This document shows, one piece after another, positions 5,643 to 7,952 of a DNA stretch of 7,952 nucleotides. The DNA lies in the NCBI GenBank assembly GCA_031283835.1, contig JAITBA010000049.1, positions 1-7,952 on the forward strand, read 5' to 3'. The translations under genes and the position numbers were made by a program. The stretch's first letter is position 1. Each line of letters opens with the position of its first letter. Below the pieces are notes generated by a model. That model worked only from the letters and a program-made list of their open reading frames with translations. It was not told the origin of the DNA and ran no database searches. The stretch comes from Oscillospiraceae bacterium (lineage in GTDB: Bacteria; Bacillota; Clostridia; Oscillospirales; Acutalibacteraceae).

Positions 5643-5978
5643 TCAGCATAGCATATTTGATGCGCTCATATCAAGATGTCTCTTGTATTTCCATCCGGCA
5701 ATCGTGACGGCGATACAACACATAAAAAACACTTGCGCTTGCTTCGGCTCGGAAGTCGTGGGTTCAGGTTCACTGCTCGGCGAAACTGTTTCTGTGCCCG
5801 GCGTTTCCGATTCGCTTGGCTCTTCTGTACTGCTCACCTCTACCGTGGATGTTGTGGTTGACGATGCGGGTGGTTCCGGCGTGTCACCGGGATTGTTCTG
5901 GCAGGCAGTCAATGGAATTACAACCGCCAGCACAAGCACTGCAACAATTGCTATTGTGATGAGTTTTTTCTTTTTCAT
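5643..5978 (-). CDS. Small Ser/Thr/Pro/Glu-rich lipoprotein with C-terminal hydrophobic segment
   Basis: The 111-residue product starts with a clear type II signal peptide: MKKKK, a hydrophobic core (LITIAIVAVLVLAVVIP) and the lipobox LTAC with Cys26 as the lipidated residue. Residues 27 to about 80 are low complexity, rich in Ser, Thr, Pro and Glu, like a surface spacer. Residues 82-95 (QVFFMCCIAVTIAG) are hydrophobic and followed by WKYKRH, which looks like a second membrane segment with a basic stop. No catalytic domain is present. The start at ATG 5978 is supported by AAGGAG 8 bases upstream. The body ends so soon after the spacer that the gene could be the truncated front of a longer lipoprotein; the C-terminus may then be out-of-family sequence. 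Function unknown. A long structured leader precedes it. Confidence 0.7.
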   Translation of the reverse strand: MKKKKLITIAIVAVLVLAVVIPLTACQNNPGDTPEPPASSTTTSTVEVSSTEEPSESETPGTETVSPSSEPEPTTSEPKQAQVFFMCCIAVTIAGWKYKRHLDMSASNMLC

Positions 5979-6036
5979 AATCGTATCTCCTTGCCGCGGT
6001 TGGCGGCTGCAATAGAATAGGCCACACGAATAATAG

Positions 6037-6093
6037 ATTTTCGGTGACCGCCAGAGGGACTCTTGCCAAATCCCGCTAACGGTCACCAAAAAT
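6037..6093. repeat. 14-base inverted repeat in the leader of the lipoprotein gene
   Basis: ATTTTCGGTGACCG (6037-6050) and CGGTCACCAAAAAT (6080-6093) are reverse complements at 13 of 14 positions and enclose 29 bases. The enclosed part holds a smaller AGAG/CTCT stem (- strand sense). The repeat ends 59 bases before the lipoprotein start, so it would form a large hairpin in that gene's 5' leader. It could be a regulatory leader structure or a small dispersed repeat. I cannot name a known riboswitch for it. Confidence 0.55.
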
Positions 6094-6152
6094 GAAAACT
6101 CAAACAAGTGGTAACTCAAAAGCGGTGTAAAGGTTCATAGGCGATTACTCAA

Positions 6153-6192
6153 TCTATACTGACACTACAGCGCGCTTGGCAATATTTGTCAA
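6153..6192 (-). promoter_or_regulatory. Possible promoter(s) for the lipoprotein gene
   Basis: On the - strand two overlapping candidates are present. TTGCCA (6177-6182) and TATAGA (6153-6158) are 18 bases apart. TTGACA, a perfect -35 (6187-6192), and TGTAGT (6164-6169) are 17 bases apart. Either would give a leader of roughly 160-180 bases that includes the inverted repeat at 6037-6093. Confidence 0.4.
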
Positions 6193-6425
6193 TGTTACAT
6201 GATGATTCAAGCCCAAAAATATTGGTTTTCTTTCACAATTTAGAACCGTATAGTATAATATTTATGTCTCTTGAATCCTCATTGTTATCCAAACTCTGTT
6301 GCATTTCAAGGGGCTTTCTTGTTTGAGCCAATCGTGTATAAAGTTACCGTTTCTATCAGCTTGGAACATACCGCCGATAATTCACTGAGCATTTGATATG
6401 ACTATTATCTGGCAGTCTTTTTATT
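6193..6425. other. AT-rich non-coding stretch
   Basis: I see no gene here. A perfect TATAAT at 6254-6259 on the + strand lacks a -35 partner. The 8-base inverted repeat CAATATTT (6180-6187) / AAATATTG (6217-6224) overlaps its left end. The stretch separates the end of the WG-repeat-like remnant from the lipoprotein leader. The strong drop in GC compared with 1-5290 is plain. Confidence 0.5.
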
Positions 6426-6983
6426 CTACGCTCCGATTACCAAATCGCCAGAAACACTGACATAATACACTTTGCCCGCGGTGTTATCATATACTCGGAA
6501 GAAGCCCTCGACCACATCGCCGCCATAGATGCTATTGCCATTCGGTGATATAAATGACTTCACCGACTTACCCGTTTTTACGTCAATAACATCAACCGTA
6601 TCGGGAATATCTCTGACCGTGGTGGTAGTGAAATAACCTTCGGAGATAAAGAAACTATTACTGGCAAAGAAGACAGGCTCAAACTGTTCCTTGCCTGTTT
6701 TGTCGATAACGGTCGTATAACGCTTACCGTCCACTCCCATAATCATAACCTTAGCATATCCGTTGAAAAATGGGCCACACGCAATCTGTTTATCTCCATA
6801 GTTGTTGGGATTGAGCGTTAGATTTCCGTTTATATCAGAATACACGTTATTGCATTTTCGCTCAAAAAGTGCTATAATAAAGAGGTAGAAGACAAGTGAA
6901 AATGATTTGAGGTGCGGGCAATGAGTGTGAAGAAAAGCATCAATATTATGGTCGCGGAAATCTCCGATATTCTCGCCGACCAT
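6426..6983 (-). pseudogene. WG-repeat-like protein remnant, 5' end probably lost
   Basis: A - strand frame of up to 185 codons ends at TAG 6426-6428. Residues about 47-185 look like genuine protein, with WG (KWG-type) beta-repeat features: GPFFNGYAKVMIMGVDGKRY followed by TTVIDKTGKEQFEPVF, then further short strand-turn units (DVIDVKTGKSVKSFI, YDNTAGKVYYVSVSGDLVI). Proteins of this kind are usually long, often exported and of unclear function. Upstream of about 6850 the frame runs over the promoter and first codons of the divergent nucleotidyltransferase gene. There it reads as filler (a T-rich hydrophobic patch and HTHCPHL), and the only ATG, at 6983, has no ribosome site. I infer a gene whose beginning was replaced when the neighbouring module arrived. 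The lipoprotein lies downstream on the same strand. A short intact protein cannot be excluded. Confidence 0.5.
6850..6878 (+). promoter_or_regulatory. Promoter of the nucleotidyltransferase gene
   Basis: TTGCAT (6850-6855) and a perfect TATAAT (6873-6878) are 17 bases apart, and TGC directly before the -10 makes it an extended type. The start of transcription would be near 6885, leaving a leader of about 35 bases. It overlaps the antisense end of the WG-like remnant. Confidence 0.85.
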
Positions 6984-7748
6984 TCACCGAGCATTTACCT
7001 GTACGGTTCGGTAGCTCTTGACGATTTCAAATTGGGTTGGAGCGACATAGACATTCTCGTGCTTACGAAACGCAATTTTTGTGCTGACCAAGCGGAAACG
7101 CTTGTTGGCTTGCGCCAATCGCTATCGGAGCGTTATCCCGGAAATCCGTATTTTCGCTTGTTCGAGGGCGGTATGCGAAGTTTAGGCGCGTTTATAAATA
7201 ATGCGCCGAAGCGCACGGTCTATTGGGGAACGAGTGGACAGCGCATAACTGATAATCACTACTTCGACAGCTTCAGTATGGCGGAACTGATTGACGGCGG
7301 CAGGCTTTTATACGGCGGCGACATTAGAGATAAATTGACTTACCCTACATACACAGAGTTGCGTGATGATGTTCGCAAACATTATGAAACCATTCGCAAA
7401 TACGCTCAATCGACAAACAAGAGCGTTAATTCCTTCGGTTGGCTATTAGATATTGCACGCGGGATTTACACCTTGCGGACAGGGAAGATTATCGCTAAGA
7501 CCGCCGCCGGAGAATGGGCATTGGAAAACGGCATTTGCCCTGTACCGGAAGCACTTACGAAAGCGGTAGAAGTTCGCCGCGACCCGCTTGCAGTGAAATC
7601 CGACGACGGCGTTTTGGCGTATGCCGAGCAACTCGGTGGCGAAATACAGAAATTTGCGGACGTGTTAGAGCGGGAACAATATGTCAGCGACCCCTGCGAT
7701 GTGCTGACAAGGGAACGATATGATAGGTTGAAGGAGATGGCGAAATGA
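6921..7748 (+). CDS. AadA-like nucleotidyltransferase (possible aminoglycoside adenylyltransferase)
   Basis: The 275-residue protein has the nucleotidyltransferase signature YLYGSVALDDFKLGWSDID: Gly29-Ser30 and the metal-binding Asp42 and Asp44. Glu82 sits 40 residues after the first Asp, the spacing I recall between Asp47 and the catalytic Glu87 of AadA. The C-terminal half resembles the AadA-type helical domain, notably ARGIYTLRTGKIIAKTAAGEWAL (179-201), which parallels the TGKI...K...A.DWA stretch of ANT(3'')/ANT(9) enzymes. Such enzymes transfer AMP to streptomycin or spectinomycin, but the similarity is distant and the substrate is not proven; a housekeeping or toxin-type transferase is possible. 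ATG 6921 follows GAGGTG (6909-6914) by 6 bases. It has its own strong promoter and overlaps the next gene by 4 bases (ATGA), so the two are translationally coupled. Base composition is lower in GC than the core genes. Confidence 0.8.
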   Translation: MSVKKSINIMVAEISDILADHSPSIYLYGSVALDDFKLGWSDIDILVLTKRNFCADQAETLVGLRQSLSERYPGNPYFRLFEGGMRSLGAFINNAPKRTVYWGTSGQRITDNHYFDSFSMAELIDGGRLLYGGDIRDKLTYPTYTELRDDVRKHYETIRKYAQSTNKSVNSFGWLLDIARGIYTLRTGKIIAKTAAGEWALENGICPVPEALTKAVEVRRDPLAVKSDDGVLAYAEQLGGEIQKFADVLEREQYVSDPCDVLTRERYDRLKEMAK

Positions 7749-7952
7749 CCGAAAACAAAGACCTTTGGAACGCCATCGCAAATGAATACGATGCACGTAT
7801 GAACGATGACGGCAATGACTTCCACATAAAACTCATTCGTCCAGCTACTGTGCGTTTGCTAAACCCGAAGAAGGGTGAACGCGATATACCAATGCCGGAG
7901 CCCGTAAAAACCGCGTTACAGGATCACAAACTAACCTCAAAACGCTATCAAG
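7745..7952 (+). CDS. Methyltransferase-like start running into recombinase-like sequence (partial)
   Basis: The frame starts at an ATG overlapping the stop of the nucleotidyltransferase gene and stays open to the right edge (69 codons). Residues 1 to about 44 (MTENKDLWNAIANEYDARMN then FHIKLIRPATVRLLNPKKGE) match the opening of class I SAM-dependent methyltransferases, where a 'VLDxGCGxG' SAM-binding motif should come next. Instead the frame reads RDIPMPEPVKTALQDHKLTSK, which resembles the 'R-x-I-P-L/M-P' stretch of tyrosine recombinases (integrases) before their helix-rich catalytic part. Either the methyltransferase was cut by, or fused to, an integrase gene, or the motif is simply divergent. 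A pairing of an AadA-like enzyme with a methyltransferase would be plausible as a small resistance or modification operon. Confidence 0.55.
   Translation, partial: MTENKDLWNAIANEYDARMNDDGNDFHIKLIRPATVRLLNPKKGERDIPMPEPVKTALQDHKLTSKRYQ

Noticed and set aside
5389..5651. Short + and - strand frames in the stretch after the tRNA
   Set aside because: They lack ribosome sites and recognisable content, overlap one another in several frames and run through the inverted repeats.
5683..6015. 110-codon + strand frame opposite the lipoprotein gene
   Set aside because: It is antisense to a gene with a clear signal peptide, lipobox and ribosome site, and has no ribosome site of its own.
6254..6326. TATAAT box followed by a 20-codon frame starting at 6264
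   Set aside because: There is no matching -35 at 16-18 bases, the ATG would lie within a few bases of the transcription start, and no ribosome site is present.

Overview
The window looks like chromosomal DNA of a GC-rich member of the class Clostridia, probably of the Oscillospiraceae/Ruminococcaceae type. The strongest marker is a SCIFF peptide gene (ranthipeptide precursor) with its radical SAM maturase, a pair close to universal in Clostridia and rare elsewhere. The housekeeping genes, their strong AGGAGG-type ribosome sites and a serine tRNA agree with this.

Bases 1-5290 are a GC-rich core block with every gene on the + strand: the last codons of a probable aspartate kinase, scfA (SCIFF peptide), an intrinsic terminator or attenuator, scfB (maturase), ruvA, ruvB and glmM, then a tRNA-Ser(GCT) with its own promoter. 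ScfA and ScfB form a peptide-modification pair. RuvA and RuvB form the Holliday-junction branch-migration motor. GlmM makes glucosamine-1-phosphate for the cell wall. No ruvC precedes ruvA here; scfB occupies that place.

At the tRNA the character of the DNA changes. From about 5290 to the end it is visibly more AT-rich, genes lie on both strands, long stretches are non-coding and several inverted repeats occur. This part looks like accessory DNA: a short lipoprotein on the - strand behind a long leader with a 14-base inverted repeat; a WG-repeat-like coding remnant on the - strand that lacks a believable start; then, on the + strand under a near-consensus promoter, an AadA-like nucleotidyltransferase overlapping by 4 bases an open frame that begins like a SAM-dependent methyltransferase but continues like a tyrosine recombinase. 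A tRNA 3' end is a common integration site, so 5288 is a candidate island boundary, although no second att copy is in the window.

The most interesting points are the unusual SCIFF peptide (seven cysteines, and Gly where the known thioether-acceptor Thr is expected), the terminator splitting scfA from scfB, the structured non-coding DNA after the tRNA, the WG remnant whose upstream end is occupied by a neighbour's promoter, and the apparent methyltransferase/recombinase junction at the right edge.
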